Positions 33,578 to 45,399 of a DNA stretch of 64,000 nucleotides are shown one piece after another. A program made the translations under genes and the position numbers. Origin of the DNA: Apium graveolens. Taxonomy: Eukaryota; Streptophyta; Magnoliopsida; Apiales; Apiaceae. The notes below the pieces were generated by a model. It worked only from the letters and a program-made list of their open reading frames with translations. It was not told where the DNA came from and ran no database searches. Position 1 is the first letter of the stretch; the number at the start of each line of letters is the position of its first letter. The stretch covers positions 7,015,144-7,079,143 of the forward strand of contig NC_133647.1 in NCBI RefSeq assembly GCF_009905375.1. Reading direction: 5' to 3'.

Positions 33578-33639
33578 ACTTCAAATTCTCCACGATATTT
33601 TGTTCCAGCAATAAGAAGACCCATATCAAGGGTTATAAC
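33578..33639 (-). pseudogene. Captured exon of a ClpC-type HSP100 chaperone
   Basis: After a T-rich stretch and CAG acceptor (33642-33640) the minus strand encodes 'VITLDMGLLIAGTKYRGEF'. This phrase is the conserved pore/Walker-adjacent segment of the first AAA+ domain of chloroplast ClpC; ClpB proteins have a different version (LISLDMGALIAGAKYRGEF). Only about 20 codons remain before the abrupt junction to AKIN-beta-gamma exon A. The AKIN reading frame is shifted relative to ClpC, so the junction does not make a sensible fusion. Confidence 0.88.
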
Positions 33640-33779
33640 CTGAATATAAAGACATATAACTCTCAGAAAGAGTTCCAAACACACAAAATACGAAACTAGT
33701 ATCGAGAAAACCCTCCCAAAATACACAAAAATACATATGTACATTGACATTCAGAACTAAATTAGAGAATTTCCTTGAG

Positions 33780-34290
33780 CACTTTGCCAGTGAGTGGTTG
33801 TAAACGAAACGAGACGATGGAGAAGATGTAGAACTCTGTCGCTAGAATCTTTGAGCACCACTTAGCATTTCAGACCACCAATCTCCACAAACATCTATAA
33901 ACAAATAAACAAATAAAAACAATAACACACAAAAACCCTAATTGTAAGACCCAATTTTGAAAAATACCCAATTGAGAAACCCGATTGGAGAAGAAGAACC
34001 GATTATAAAACAAGAAGACCCGATATTAATGAAGCCCCAAACCAATTGTGTTGAGAAACAAGAAGGCCCGGTTGAATCCTTCTGCAGTGAAGCCCCAAAT
34101 CCTAGCTAATTTATAATTCAGTTCAATTGAAAACTGAGAGATACCGAGACAGAGATATGTTTAGACGGATAGAAACCCTAGCTCGAGTCCAATTAGCGAC
34201 CGGGAGAGAGAATGAGAGAGTGAGATAGAATGAGGGAGAATAAGAGAGAATGAGAGGGAAATAAGAATATGTCTGAAATTTTGAGCCCGC
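33780..34290 (-). other. Possible captured promoter or 5' leader
   Basis: On the minus strand this is a CT-rich stretch (CTCTCATTCTCTCTTATTCTC and similar at 34200-34270) followed by 'CTAGGGTTTC', as is typical of plant 5' untranslated leaders. It lies upstream of the captured exons on the same strand. The parent gene is not identified. Confidence 0.4.
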
Positions 34291-34529
34291 CTGATTGAAA
34301 TTCCAGCTAATTTCATTTCTTTTTTTAATAAATTTTAAATTTTAATAGTGTTTAAATTTTATATTGATCAAAAATTATCAATTAATAATTAATAGAGTTT
34401 ATAAAAAAATATTTTATCAATCTTAACTAATATTAATATTTTTTCTTAATTATATTATAAAAATTCATTAATTTTCATGTCAAATAATTATATATATTTA
34501 ATTTTTTGTAAAATGTACTACTTTTTTTA

Positions 34530-34728
34530 TCCATTAACACTCTATTGTAACATAAATTCCTACATGTTACTCGTATGTAACACTTTGAATCTATAGTAAC
34601 ATATTATAAAGGCTATGGTAACATCAAAATTATTACGTTGCGGTTGGCTAAGATGAGCATACCTAAGGTAATATAATTTTGTAACATGCATGATTAAACC
34701 ATTGTGATAGGCAATCTATGGTGTAGTG
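34530..34728. repeat. CACTA-3 right subterminal repeats and TIR
   Basis: GTAACAT / TGTTAC motifs at about 34538, 34565, 34597, 34616 and 34682 mirror the left end, then CTATGGTGTAGTG. Confidence 0.75.
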
Positions 34729-35850
34729 GAATGATTCAACCGATGTCAAGATCTATATATTTTAGTGATATGATAAAAAAAATTAGAAAAAAAATAAATG
34801 TATTTGGTTTGATATTTTAACAGTACTCTACTAGTAGTTTGACTAGTTATTCTTACAGGTGTTTAGTTCTGTACCGATGTTTCGATTTTTTAAAAAATAT
34901 TTATGAATAATCCAACCGTAAGGATGTCAAGATCTATATATTTTAGTGATAGATAAAATTTTTAGAAAAAAAATAAATATATTTGGTTTGCTATTTTAAC
35001 AGTCTACTAGTTTGACCAGTTATTCTTACTGGTGTTTAGTCCCGTACGCTGTTTCGATTTTTTTAAAAATGTTTATAAATGATCCAACCGTAAGGATGTC
35101 AAGATCTATACATTTTAGTGATATGATAACATTTTTAGAAAAAAAATAAATATATTTGGTTTATTATTTTAACAGTGAACATGTAGTTTGACCAATACTT
35201 CTTACTAGTGTTTAGTCACATACTGAAGTTCAATTTTAAAAAAAAAAATGTTTATGAATGATCCAACCGTAAGGATGTCAATATATATATATTTTAGTGA
35301 TATAATAAAAAATTTAGAAAAAAATAAATGCATTTTATTTGATATTTTAACAGTCAACTAGTAGTTTGACCAGTACTTCTTACTAGTTTTAATGCAATAT
35401 CGATGTTTCAATTTTTTTAAAAAATGTTTATGAATGATCTAACTTAAAAAATGTCAATATTAAAATATTTTAGTGATATGATAAAATTTTTAGAAAAAAT
35501 AAATGCATTTGGTTTGATATTTTAACAGTGACAACACTTCTTACTAGTGATAGTCCCATACCCATGGTTTGATTTTTTAAAAAGTGTTTCTGAATGATAT
35601 AATCTTACAGATGTCAATATTTATATATTTTAGTGATATGATAAAAAATTTAGAATAAAATAAATGTATTTGGTTTGCTATTTTAAGGGACAAGTAGTAG
35701 TTTGACCTGTACTTTTTACTAGTTTTAGTCCCATAATGATGTTTTATTTTTTTAAATATGTTTATGAATGATCCAACATTATAGATATTAACATCTATAT
35801 ATTTTAGTGATATAATAAAAAAATATAAAAAATAAATATATTTTAATCAT
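34729..35850 (-). repeat. Inverted continuation of the ~175-bp monomer array
   Basis: About seven monomers in reverse orientation: GATGTCAA-type phrases at about 34743, 34924, 35096, 35275, 35451, 35611 and 35785 (spacing 160-181). They become more diverged to the right. With 20220-21690 they form a large interrupted palindrome. Confidence 0.88.
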
Positions 35851-37320
35851 TAGATCTCGATTAATTTTACAAATAAAGTATAAATAAACATTATTATAAA
35901 TTTCACCGCACACTCTTGTTAATGGTATTTATCATAAAATTGATCAAAATCATAATTTTAATTTTTTACTTATAAATAATATTAATATCATTTTAGTAAA
36001 AGAAAATCTTATTAAAAATGAGAATATATCAAAAATAAATATTTTATTGGAAATAAATAGATTTCAAATACAACTTTGCTGATTAAAATTAATTATTATA
36101 ATCTATTTTTTATCCTCATTTACATGAAAAGTGCCTTATATTTTGGGGCCTTGTACCTTGTCATATTAAATAACATAAATACTTAATAGCTTTGGGCCTC
36201 GTTAGTAGATTGTGGTTAAAGGGTCCATATCCAGAACATTCTACATAGTTAAATTTCATGATTATATAAGTTCAAAATAACAGCTAAGAGGTTCAACAAC
36301 TGTTATTGTTAAGACACCTTCTTTTGAAATCTTTTCTCAGTAGACCCCTTTACTCAACAAAATGGTTTCATTTTCTCCTAATTTTTTCTCTCCCTAGCTT
36401 ATATCAATTCATCAGCATAGAGCATATCACATAATAATTTCTAATTAGTTGTTTCAAGTAAAAAAAAATAAATATTACAATTTTTGTTGTTCAATTAAGG
36501 TATGTTTTCTTTATCCATGTTTCATTTCTAAATTTTTTATTTGACTTATAATATTTTCATGTAATTATAAGAGATCTTGTTGATTATCATTATTATTATA
36601 CAATTGATCCATATTAAAGAATTAGTTTAGTAAAAATGATCAATTGAGGATTCAGGGACAATAAATTGACAATTGTTACTCATGTATATAATTAAATTGA
36701 TTTATTATAATGATTATCATAATTGAAAATTTACTTATATTTATGTTGATTAAATATTTACAGGAATCAATGAAGAAAATGCTCCTATATGTGTTGACAT
36801 TTTTATACCTTTTTGATCAGTGTAAATTTTTTAAATAGTATGGTGAGTTAATTTATTATTATAGGGATGTATAATTTTTAAATTGATCTAGTAAAGAGGA
36901 GCATGTGATGCCAATGCAGTCTTGTGGTGCCAGTTAAATGCTAGATAGTTTATTTTACTACATTTCAATACATTTGTTTAGTACTTAATTTAGATAGTTA
37001 GCAAAAGTAATAATGTATGATTTGTTTGAATTACTAACTGAATTCATTTTATGATAAGATAGAAAAGAGTTTTTGATGATTTTCCTCTTTCAAGCAGGCT
37101 TGTTTTTACCCAATACGGTACACAGGCTGTTCCACTGTATTTCTCTGGGAAGTCACTGAACGGTACACCTAAAAAGTCATGGTGGTGAAGTAGCTCATGA
37201 AATATTTGGACCCATTGTACCATTTATGGTGATCAATTTTAATGGCATATATTTTGGCGATTGTGTGACATTTTTTTGGCTTCTTTTTTTATATCTTTTA
37301 ATTATATTTTTTTTGGTGTC
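35851..37320. other. Unassigned stretch with a small intron-preceded frame
   Basis: No known domain. A tiny frame at 36770-36838 (22 codons, MKKMLLYVLTFLYLFDQCKF) follows a consensus AG acceptor (36763) and resembles a signal peptide. A coding-looking phrase 'FTQYGTQAVPLYFSGKSLNG' sits near 37105-37165. Neither is identified, and either could be a captured fragment or chance. Confidence 0.35.
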
Positions 37321-40167
37321 CACTATAACAAAGTCCGGGTATTTTCGACTAACTAAAAACGACTGCGGCTAAATTCTACTGTATTTGGTCGATTTTAAGG
37401 GACACGGGTAAATTCAACCATTTATGGTCGAATTTAGGAGCAGTCGTTTTTAATCGGTCGAATTTAGCAGCTAAATTCAACCGATTTTTTATTCGTTCGA
37501 ATTTAACGACTTTTTTTCAGTCGAATTTCGTACTTTGCCAAAAAAGGGGGGAAACTTCCCACCAATAACTTGAATTTTGGAAAAATAAATTCAACCATTT
37601 TTGGTCGAATTTAGTAAATGGTTTGGGCGGGAAATTTTCCGCCTTTTTTTCAAAATGAATGGAAATAACAAATATGCCGCTAAAGATAATGCACCAAAAG
37701 TTTTTAACTAAATTCGACCAAAAATGGTAGAATTTAGCTAAAAGCGACCGCAATCAGTTTAAATTTCTAATTTTTTTTAAAAAAAATTGTTTTTGTTTTT
37801 TAAATGGTTAGTACATATCATGTAAAGAAAAAATTTAAATTTAAGGACACTTTCATTATTTAAAAAAATTATTTAGTAATATATATAGATATATACATAT
37901 ATATACATATAATGTAGGTTGAATTTCTATTTCTTTTATATTTGATAAAAATTTAAAAAATATTAATTAGTTAAAACAAATACAAAAAAATTGATATATC
38001 AAGAAGACATATTCTTAAATATAAATTTACAGTACATGTTATCATGGTGAAAAAAAATCTTCTAATTAAATAATTATGAAGAACAAGTTTTCATAACTAA
38101 ACATGAAGTTTATTAGGGTTATAATATTTATTTTTAATTTTTTAAGTGAATCGAACATACAAATGAGAAGATTGTCAAAAATAAAGAATGTACATAAAAA
38201 ATAATTTACTTATATATTAAACATTCGTAAGAAATACTGGTCAAACGATTGGCTGTTAAAATAGCGAAATAAAAACAATTATTTTTTTAAAAAATTTTGT
38301 CATACCACTAAATTATATGGATCTTAACATCCGTGTGATTGAATTATTTATAAATATTTTTTAAAATATATTAACCTCAATATGGGAGTAAACACTACTT
38401 TGAAGTATTATTCAAACTATTTGTTGATTATTAACATAACAAACAAAATAAATTATATATATATATATATCTATATATATATATATCTTGACATCTGTAC
38501 GGTTAGATCATTCATAAATATTTTTTTTAAATCGAAACATCAATATAGGATTAAATACTAGTAAGAAATACAAATGAGACTACTTGTTAACTGTTATAAT
38601 AGCAAACTAAATAAATTTATATTTTTCTAGAAGTTTTGTGATATCATTAAAATATATAAATCTTAACATCCGTATGGTTGGATTATTCATATATATTTTT
38701 AAAAAAATTGAAACATGAATACGCAACTAAACAATAGTTAGAAGTACTATTCAAACTATTTTGAAAAATAACAAGCAAAAGTAATTTATTTTTTCTAAAA
38801 CTTTTGTCACATCCAAATAATTCATATATATTTTGTCACATCCTTATGTTTCGATCATTCATATATATGTTTTTAAAAAAATTAAAATATCAATATAGGG
38901 TTAGACACTAGTAATAAATGACGATTAAACTAATGGCTGACTGTTAAAATAGAAAACCAAATAAATTTTTTTTTACATTTTTTCATATCACAAAAATATA
39001 TATTTAAATTAAGAGTGTATGTGAAAATTAATCTATTTAAATATTAAAATCTTAAATATTTTAACAAATATATATGTCACGTTTCTATTGGCTGAGAAGA
39101 AAGCACATGGATTGCGAACTTAAATTAATCTTGATCATTCATTTATTTCTCAATCCGTTCATCCCAACCATTCAATTTTTCACCCTCATCTCTTTCTCTT
39201 TATATTCCTCATTCAATTTCATTCTCTTATAAAAAATTACACTCATACTTAACCTTACTCTCTAACTACATACACACGCATCCATATTTTTTTGTATATA
39301 TAAATATATGTAAATACATACATACACGCACACATCTTAAATTTCCTCTAATTATATTTCTCTAAATGGAAAATTAATTTAAACCAATTCCGGTGAATTC
39401 ATTCGATTTACACCAATTTCGGCGATTTAATCATTTGACAACAATTCCGGCGAGTTCAACTCCATGACCTCCGACGAGAGTTTATGTCATCACATCGGCA
39501 AATTCATTTCCAAAAACTTAGAATTAAAATAAGACTTGTATTAATTAGTTCATGTATATGACCCAATTTAAGTTTATTTTTAATTTTTTTCATATTTGTT
39601 TATCATTTGGGTGAGTTAATTTTATAATATTTGATTTTCAATATGTTACTAAAGGATAGAAATTTTTATATTTTTAAATCTATACATATTTATGTAATTT
39701 TAATATTAGTAAATAATAATTACTATTGTGTCCGTTATTATTTTATAATATTAGATTATGGAAAACCTAGTAAAAAATTCCAAAAAAAAAAAATTTTAAG
39801 CAACAAAATGCATTCTGCTGCATTTTGCTGCTGTTTTTTAAAAATCTGGCGCTTACTAAATTCTACAAAATTTAGTCGAATTTAGCGTAGTAATTTCGAC
39901 CAGATTTGGTCGAATTTAGTATTTATGGGAGGGATTTGTGAATTTTTACGAAATTTTGAAATTTTATCAAAAAAAATTGGGGATGAGTTTTTGCAACCAA
40001 TTTCGGTCGAATTTAGTTAAATTCGACTGCACCCCTTATTTTCGACTAGTCTTTGTTCGACCAACAACTGGTTGGTTGAAAATAGCTATTTTCGATAAAA
40101 ATCGGTCGAATTTTAGCTAAATTCGACCAAAAAAATTCGGTGAAATTTAGCCAAATTTCTTGTAGTG
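37321..40167. mobile_element. CACTA-5: non-autonomous CACTA related to CACTA-2
   Basis: The left end is CACTATAACAAAGTCCGGG and the right end TTTCTTGTAGTG (complement CACTACAAGAAATTTGG), with 10 of the first 12 bases agreeing. Both ends carry GGTCGAATTTAG / AAATTCGACC subterminal repeats (37340-37750 and 39845-40150). The flanking triplets GTC and TCT do not match, so the target duplication is unproven. The interior holds about four diverged monomers of the ~175-bp repeat (38220-39000) and a promoter-like, CT-rich region near 39150-39330. No transposase is visible. Confidence 0.78.
38220..39000 (+). repeat. Diverged ~175-bp monomers inside CACTA-5
   Basis: ACATCYGTAYGGTT-type phrases at about 38326, 38490 and 38665 with the same surrounding text as the 20220-21690 array, but more diverged. 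Confidence 0.75.
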
Positions 40168-40499
40168 TCTAATTAAAGATATTTTTAATTAGATTTAATT
40201 TTTTTTCTTTTTAAATACTTATTATATGTACATTCCTTTCTTATCATAAATTATTATCGGATATAATCTTCTTTTATTATTTTTAATATAATTTTCTTTT
40301 CATTTGTTCTTATTTTCAGGTGGAAGAGTTTTGAGACTTTAAAACATAATTATACACTCAGGACCTAGGAGTACTAGTCAACTAATTTTGATAATACCAG
40401 GATTTCTTATAACTATCTAAACACTAGCATTTTATTAGTTTATAAAAAATATATTGTGTAGAGGACACTTCTTTTTGCATAGTTTATATTAAGGTTTTA
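40168..40499. other. Short AT-rich flank
   Basis: Nothing recognised between CACTA-5 and the tandem duplication. Confidence 0.5.
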
Positions 40500-41361
40500 T
40501 TACTTTAAATTTAAGCTAAAATATATGCATGACCTTCTTACATGATAAGAGTTCCGTAAATGGATGATATAATCTAAAAATGATTATTATATTTTGGATA
40601 AATATTATTAATGAAAAAAATATTATGTTCAAATATATGTATGTTCATATATATATACACGGATAAAAATTTAGGACCAACTAAATCAACATTCTAGGAC
40701 CAACTAAACCAACATTCCTACTTATGCTCGTTCAATATAGCTCTTACAATTTTGTTATGTTATCATGACTAATTTCTATATGAAAAATAACCCACCATCT
40801 GAACAATTTAAATCATAAGACTGAGATTAAAACCTAATAATCACAACCTTAATCTGAAGCTTGTCCACGAAGATCCTTAACTCTAATCACTTTCGTATTC
40901 TTTTGAACTTAATGGTGGTAAGAACCTTTATTACTCTAAATTTAAGCTAAAATATATGCATGACCTTCTTACATGATAAGAGTTTCGTAAATGGATGATA
41001 TAATCTAAAAATGATTATTGTATTTTGGATAATAAATATTAATGAAAAAAATATTATCTTCAAATAAATGTATGTTCATATATATATACACGGATAAAAA
41101 TTTAGGACCAACTAAATCAACATTCTAGGACCAACTAAACCAACATTCCTACTTATGCTCGTTCAATGTAGCTCTTACAATTTTGTTATGTTATCATGAC
41201 TAATTTCTATATAAAAACTAACCCACCATCTGAATAATTTAAATCATAAGACTGAGATTAAAACCTAGTAATCACAACCTTAATCTGAAGCTTGTCCACG
41301 AAGATCCTTAACTCTAATCACTTTCGTATTTTCTTGAACTTAATGGTGGTAAGAACCTTTA
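40500..41361. repeat. Two-copy 431-bp direct duplication in copia-4 3' LTR
   Basis: The unit starting 'TTACTTTAAATTTAAGCTAA' at 40500 recurs at 40931 with few changes, a period of 431. Part of the unit ('TTTAAATCATAAGACTGAGA' and flanks) resembles 54930-55100, the copia-4 5' LTR, so the duplication lies in the 3' LTR. Confidence 0.85.
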
Positions 41362-41424
41362 TTAGAGTGTCTACATGTTGTTCCTACATTTGGTTTCTAT
41401 TCAGACTAGGCTTTATATGACATC

Positions 41425-42908
41425 CTCCCACTTAGAGCTCAAGTAGGTAACATGTTGAGTATGTACACTAAGTGTTGAATTATTTTCCCCATAAAGTAGA
41501 TGGTAACTCCATTTGCTTGAGAAAACTTCCAGCCAAGGCAACTATTATTTTATTTCTACGTTGTAGTGCCCAATTCTACTTCGGGAAATAGGGAGCAGCC
41601 AAATTCCTTCTAAACCCTGACTCTTCCTAGTACACAATCAAATTGTTTTGAGCAAAACTCACCACCCATATATGTCCTTAGCTCCACTATTTCTCTCCAA
41701 TATTCTCAACTTGCACTCTGAATTTCTTACCCATATTACTCGACTATTGTCATCAACAATCAAGAAAAATAACTAGTACCCATCTTGGTTGTAAAAGATA
41801 TTGGCCAACAGAGGTCATCATGTACTAACTCCAAAACTCTCTATGTACACTAGATTGATTTGGATGGAAACATTTTTTCTCGATTGTTTAGGCATCAAGC
41901 AGCCTCTACATAACTTCTTTGGTATGATGATCCGGGGCAAACCGTGCATCATCTAACTTTTTGACACCAAATACATAGACTAAAAATTTACATGTTTTAG
42001 GCAAGAGTGCCACAGCCAAGAAGCTTCATTTCCCTTTGACAAGCATATAACAGACCTTACAAGTCTCAATAATTATCTCCGGTATAATCTATTTGGTAAA
42101 TGTTTAAATTTCATAAAAAACTTTCCTTCCTTGAACTACAAGAAATTTGCAATCAGACAACGGTTAACAAAAAATGGTTAAAAAACCGTTATCCTAAAAA
42201 ATCATATAAAGGTGAATTGATTTTGCAGAAAAAATAGTTGTGTTAGCTCCTGAAAAACAATGGTTATCCATCTTTTTTTAAACTGTTGTACATGTTGTAT
42301 CCTCTCATCAAGTCAGGAAATAATTTTTTAAATGTAGTATTGTTGTAAATCTTTAACACAACGATTAAAAAAGGTTTTTACTATGTTAATATATAGGGAC
42401 ATAAGATAATTATCGTGCACTCAAAGAATCTCAGCATTAGAAACTGCCTTATTTCCGTCTTTTGAGAATTGACCAAGACTTATTATATTATTACACAAAT
42501 TACGTATATAATATACCTCATTAAGAGTGCGTTTTTTCCCATTTTCACAAGTGAATGTTACATATTCTTTTCCTTTTATGTTCTTCGTTGATCCATCACT
42601 AAACCTTACCTCTTCAGTTAATCCTTCATCTAGTTCCTTGAATATTAACTTATGACTTGTCATTTAATTGTTCACTCCATTAACAAGATACCATAACTTT
42701 GATTCTCCTATTACAGCTCTTTTTTTAGCTTGGTAACTATACCTTCTTCATTCAACAATATCACCTTACTCTCCTTTCCATCATATTTTGGTAGTTAAAG
42801 GGTTGGCTCGTCATCTTCAATCTGTGCAATGTTGACCTCCTGTTTCTGATCTTTGCCTCTTTAAGATTTATGACACTCAGCAGTGTATTGTCCGTAAATG
42901 ATGCAGTT
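41425..42908 (-). pseudogene. Copia-4 zinc knuckle, protease and integrase start (remnant)
   Basis: On the minus strand from 42908: a degenerate zinc knuckle 'NCIIYGQYTAECHKS', then 'ESKLWYLVNGVNNHMTSHK', which is the protease active region with DTG changed to VNG. The frame 'VRFSDGSTKNIKGKEYV...NEVYYIRNLCNNIISLG' follows (42663-42421). Below 42110 come 'PKKLCRGCLMPKQSRK' (integrase zinc finger, near 41920) and 'FLIVDDNSRVIWV' (near 41755), then a jump to the polypurine tract. A segment at 42130-42420 containing ACTACAAGAAATTTGC and repeated CCGTTAT motifs interrupts pre-integrase and may be a small transposon. Only a fossil. Confidence 0.75.
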
Positions 42909-43559
42909 GTAACTATAATATCCCAGACCCACATCGAGGAGATTTTGGAATCTATTCAGTTTATATAAGGAAAAGTACTACTACTAAGTGCATCAACAAA
43001 TCATGATCTTTTAGGGACCTGTGGTGGGCTTGTTATTTACCCAAGTTGGTTATATTTGGGATAGTAGGCTTCGGCTTATTTCGGACTCGGAATCGGGGCT
43101 TGACTCGGTTTTTTAAAAAAGACTTGGGATTTGACCCAGGTTATCATATATGGGATCAGAATTGACTCTCGAAAGTTCGATGCGTCAAGCTGCAGGATGT
43201 GGGGACACGAATCCTGGTGGTATTATCCTACAATGGATAAAAATCAGAGGTGAGGACATGAAGCCTGTCAGTATTATCCCACAACAGCTAGAGAGGCAAA
43301 GATCCAGACCTATGGGCTGTCTGTTCGGGCCTAACGAGCATGTGAGGAGTTTAAGTGGGGGAGTTTATAACACATCAGTCCCACATCGAGAAGATTTAGG
43401 AGTTTTGTTTAGTTTTAATAAAGAAAAGTACTACTACTAAGTGCACCAACAAATCATGATCTTTTAGGGGCCTGTGTTGGGCTTGACATTTACCCATGTT
43501 GGTTATATTTGGGATAATAAGCTTCGGCTTATTTTGGACTCGGGCACTACGCCATAAGT

Positions 43560-43720
43560 GCTCAAATGTAATGCCTTTTAAGAAGCGTTGCACCAAAAGC
43601 GTTTCATTATCTACAAATTTTTTGGTTTTTTGCAACAGAGTAGAATAAGCGTTGCATTATAGTTAAGTTACTGTTGCTAGTTATTGACAGTGTTATGCAA
43701 CAAGCAATACTAGAGTTGGT
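43560..43720. repeat. CACTA-4 left subterminal repeats
   Basis: Copies of GCGTTGCA(T/C) near 43586, 43602 and 43650 and nearby variants. The same motif recurs at the right end. Confidence 0.7.
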
Positions 43721-44055
43721 GCTGACGTGGCGGTGCCCTGTTGTGGGACCGGAGAATCGAATTCAAGACCTTCGACGTACTTAAAGAAAAAAATAAATTA
43801 AAATAATTATATTTTAATATTCAATTAAATAAAAAATGCAAAATATTTTTTATTTTTTAATAAAATATAAAATGCAAAAAGAGGGGGTGTTGGGCCAACA
43901 TGTGGGTACCCATTTTATCCGGAAACACTCTCTGACGGGTCAGAAACACTCTCGATCGGACAGAGAGTGCTTTCGTATAATGTGAGTTCCACGTGACCTC
44001 ACTTAATATTAATAGTAATATTAAAAAAAATTGTCAAGAAGGTTTGCTAGCCATG

Positions 44056-44110
44056 GGAATTGAACCCAACACCTCCCACTTCAACAAAGATGTTCACAAC
44101 CACTGCACCA
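44056..44110 (-). other. tRNA-like (Pol III A and B box) patch in CACTA-4
   Basis: On the minus strand TGGTGCAGTGG (44110-44100) matches the A box and GGTTCAATTCC (44066-44056) the B box, with 33 bases between. Flanks do not fold as a complete tRNA by eye, so this is probably a SINE head or tRNA relic. Confidence 0.6.
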
Positions 44111-44129
44111 ACTTAGTTGGTGTGTTTTT

Positions 44130-45399
44130 ATATGCATAACTTATACTTTAACTATACAGTAAATAAATAAATTTAATGAAAAAGCACTCAGACACAGATA
44201 TACGTTTATAGTACCGAGGCGGCCAAAATTTCCACCCAATTCTCAACATTTCCCCCTTCTTTCGACTCTCTCGGTGAAAAAGTACCATTTTAGTTTTTAG
44301 TTTCAATTTCTCAAACTCTCTCAGTGAAAAACTCTCTCAATTTATAGTTTCACAATTTGTACCACACCTCCGCTCGCTTTTGTATCGCAATTTCTGCTCA
44401 AACTCTCAGTGACTTCTCTCAAACTCTCAATTCCTGCACCATTGTCGCTTTGGGGCTTTTGGTTTTACTTTTATTTAGGGGCTTTTGGATTTGCATACTC
44501 TAAAAAGCTTTTGCAGGTAATTTCTAAAAAGCTTCTAATTTTTGATTTAGGGTTTTTGTTGATTTAGGGGAATTCGATTTAGGGTTTGATTTTGATATGT
44601 TTGTGTTTGATGTTTGTGGTTGATGTTTGATTTTGATTTTGGATGTTTTTCATGTTTTCATCACTACATGTCTTTATTGGGTTCGATTTAGTCTGCATTC
44701 TGTTTTTTATATTAATTTGTTATGTTTTTTTATTATGTTTACTTGTAGCTGCACTCATTGCTCCTGCTTTTTCTGAGATTATTTGTTAGTTATTGTATGT
44801 ATGTGAATGTATACATAATTGATTATATATGGGAAAGTTTTGTTAGTTTGAGGATTTATGTTACTTGTTATATTATGGTTTATAAGTAATTTATATTTTT
44901 TACACCATGTGGTTTACTTTGAGGATTTATATTACTTGTTATTATGTTATATTGTATTCAGTCTTGTTCTTTCAAGATTGTGTGTAAACCGTTAAACTGA
45001 TAAGAATGACAGTGAGGGGTGTAATTTTTGATGGTAGAATTAGCGTACTTTTGATGACGAAATTATGAATGCGGATGGTAGAATTAGCGTTCTGAACCTG
45101 TTTAGATAAAATGAATAGGTAAAACCATATAAATAGTATGATAGTACTTTCCTCTAATTATAGTATGATAGTATGATAGGTAACACTGTTTAATTAGCGT
45201 ACTTTCCTCTAATTATAGTACTTTATATGATTTAAAATAGTATTAATGAGTAGGTAACACTGTATGAACAGAACCTGTTTAGATAAAATATGTACTAAGA
45301 ATTACAAAAGTGTTGAATCTCCTATCGACTTTATTAATAGGTCACAGGGTTCGTAAAAATAGACGAGTATTACATTTGGATAGGTTTTCCAAGATCTAG
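44130..45399 (+). other. CACTA-4 5' region, probable promoter and leader
   Basis: No protein similarity until about 45400. A CT-rich stretch (44220-44440, many CTCTC and CTCAAACTCTC) followed by 'AGGGTTTTTGTTGATTTAGG' resembles a plant leader and 5' intron. 'TTATAGTATGATAGTATGAT'-type short repeats occur at about 45130-45220. Confidence 0.5.

Larger units (their letters stand above)
21772..34728. mobile_element. CACTA-3: Pack-CACTA carrying three host gene fragments, split by copia-2
   Basis: The left terminus CACTACGCCATAGATGGCC and the complement of the right terminus CACTACACCATAGATTGCC form an imperfect TIR. The 3-bp target duplication is GAA (21769-21771 and 34729-34731). Joining the flanks restores a continuous array monomer. 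Without copia-2 the element is about 4.1 kb. It carries subterminal GTTAC-type repeats at both ends and exon fragments of a subtilase, a ClpC-type chaperone and an AKIN-beta-gamma gene on the minus strand. No transposase is visible, so it is non-autonomous. Confidence 0.92.

Noticed and set aside
33430..33750. 106-codon frame as an intact chimeric gene
   Set aside because: It reads ClpC in frame but passes through AKIN exon A out of frame and through intron sequence; no evidence of a functional fusion.
19646..40167. One giant CACTA from the end at 19646 to the end at 40167
   Set aside because: The termini are similar, but the flanking triplets (TAC and TCT) disagree. The end at 37321 shares more subterminal wording with 40167, so 37321-40167 is the better pair.
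43730..43780. Second tRNA-like patch (GAATTCGATTCTCC on the minus strand)
   Set aside because: A B-box-like phrase only, with no A box at a suitable distance.
44056..44110. A functional tRNA gene
   Set aside because: Only A and B box-like motifs are present; acceptor and anticodon stems do not pair convincingly by eye.
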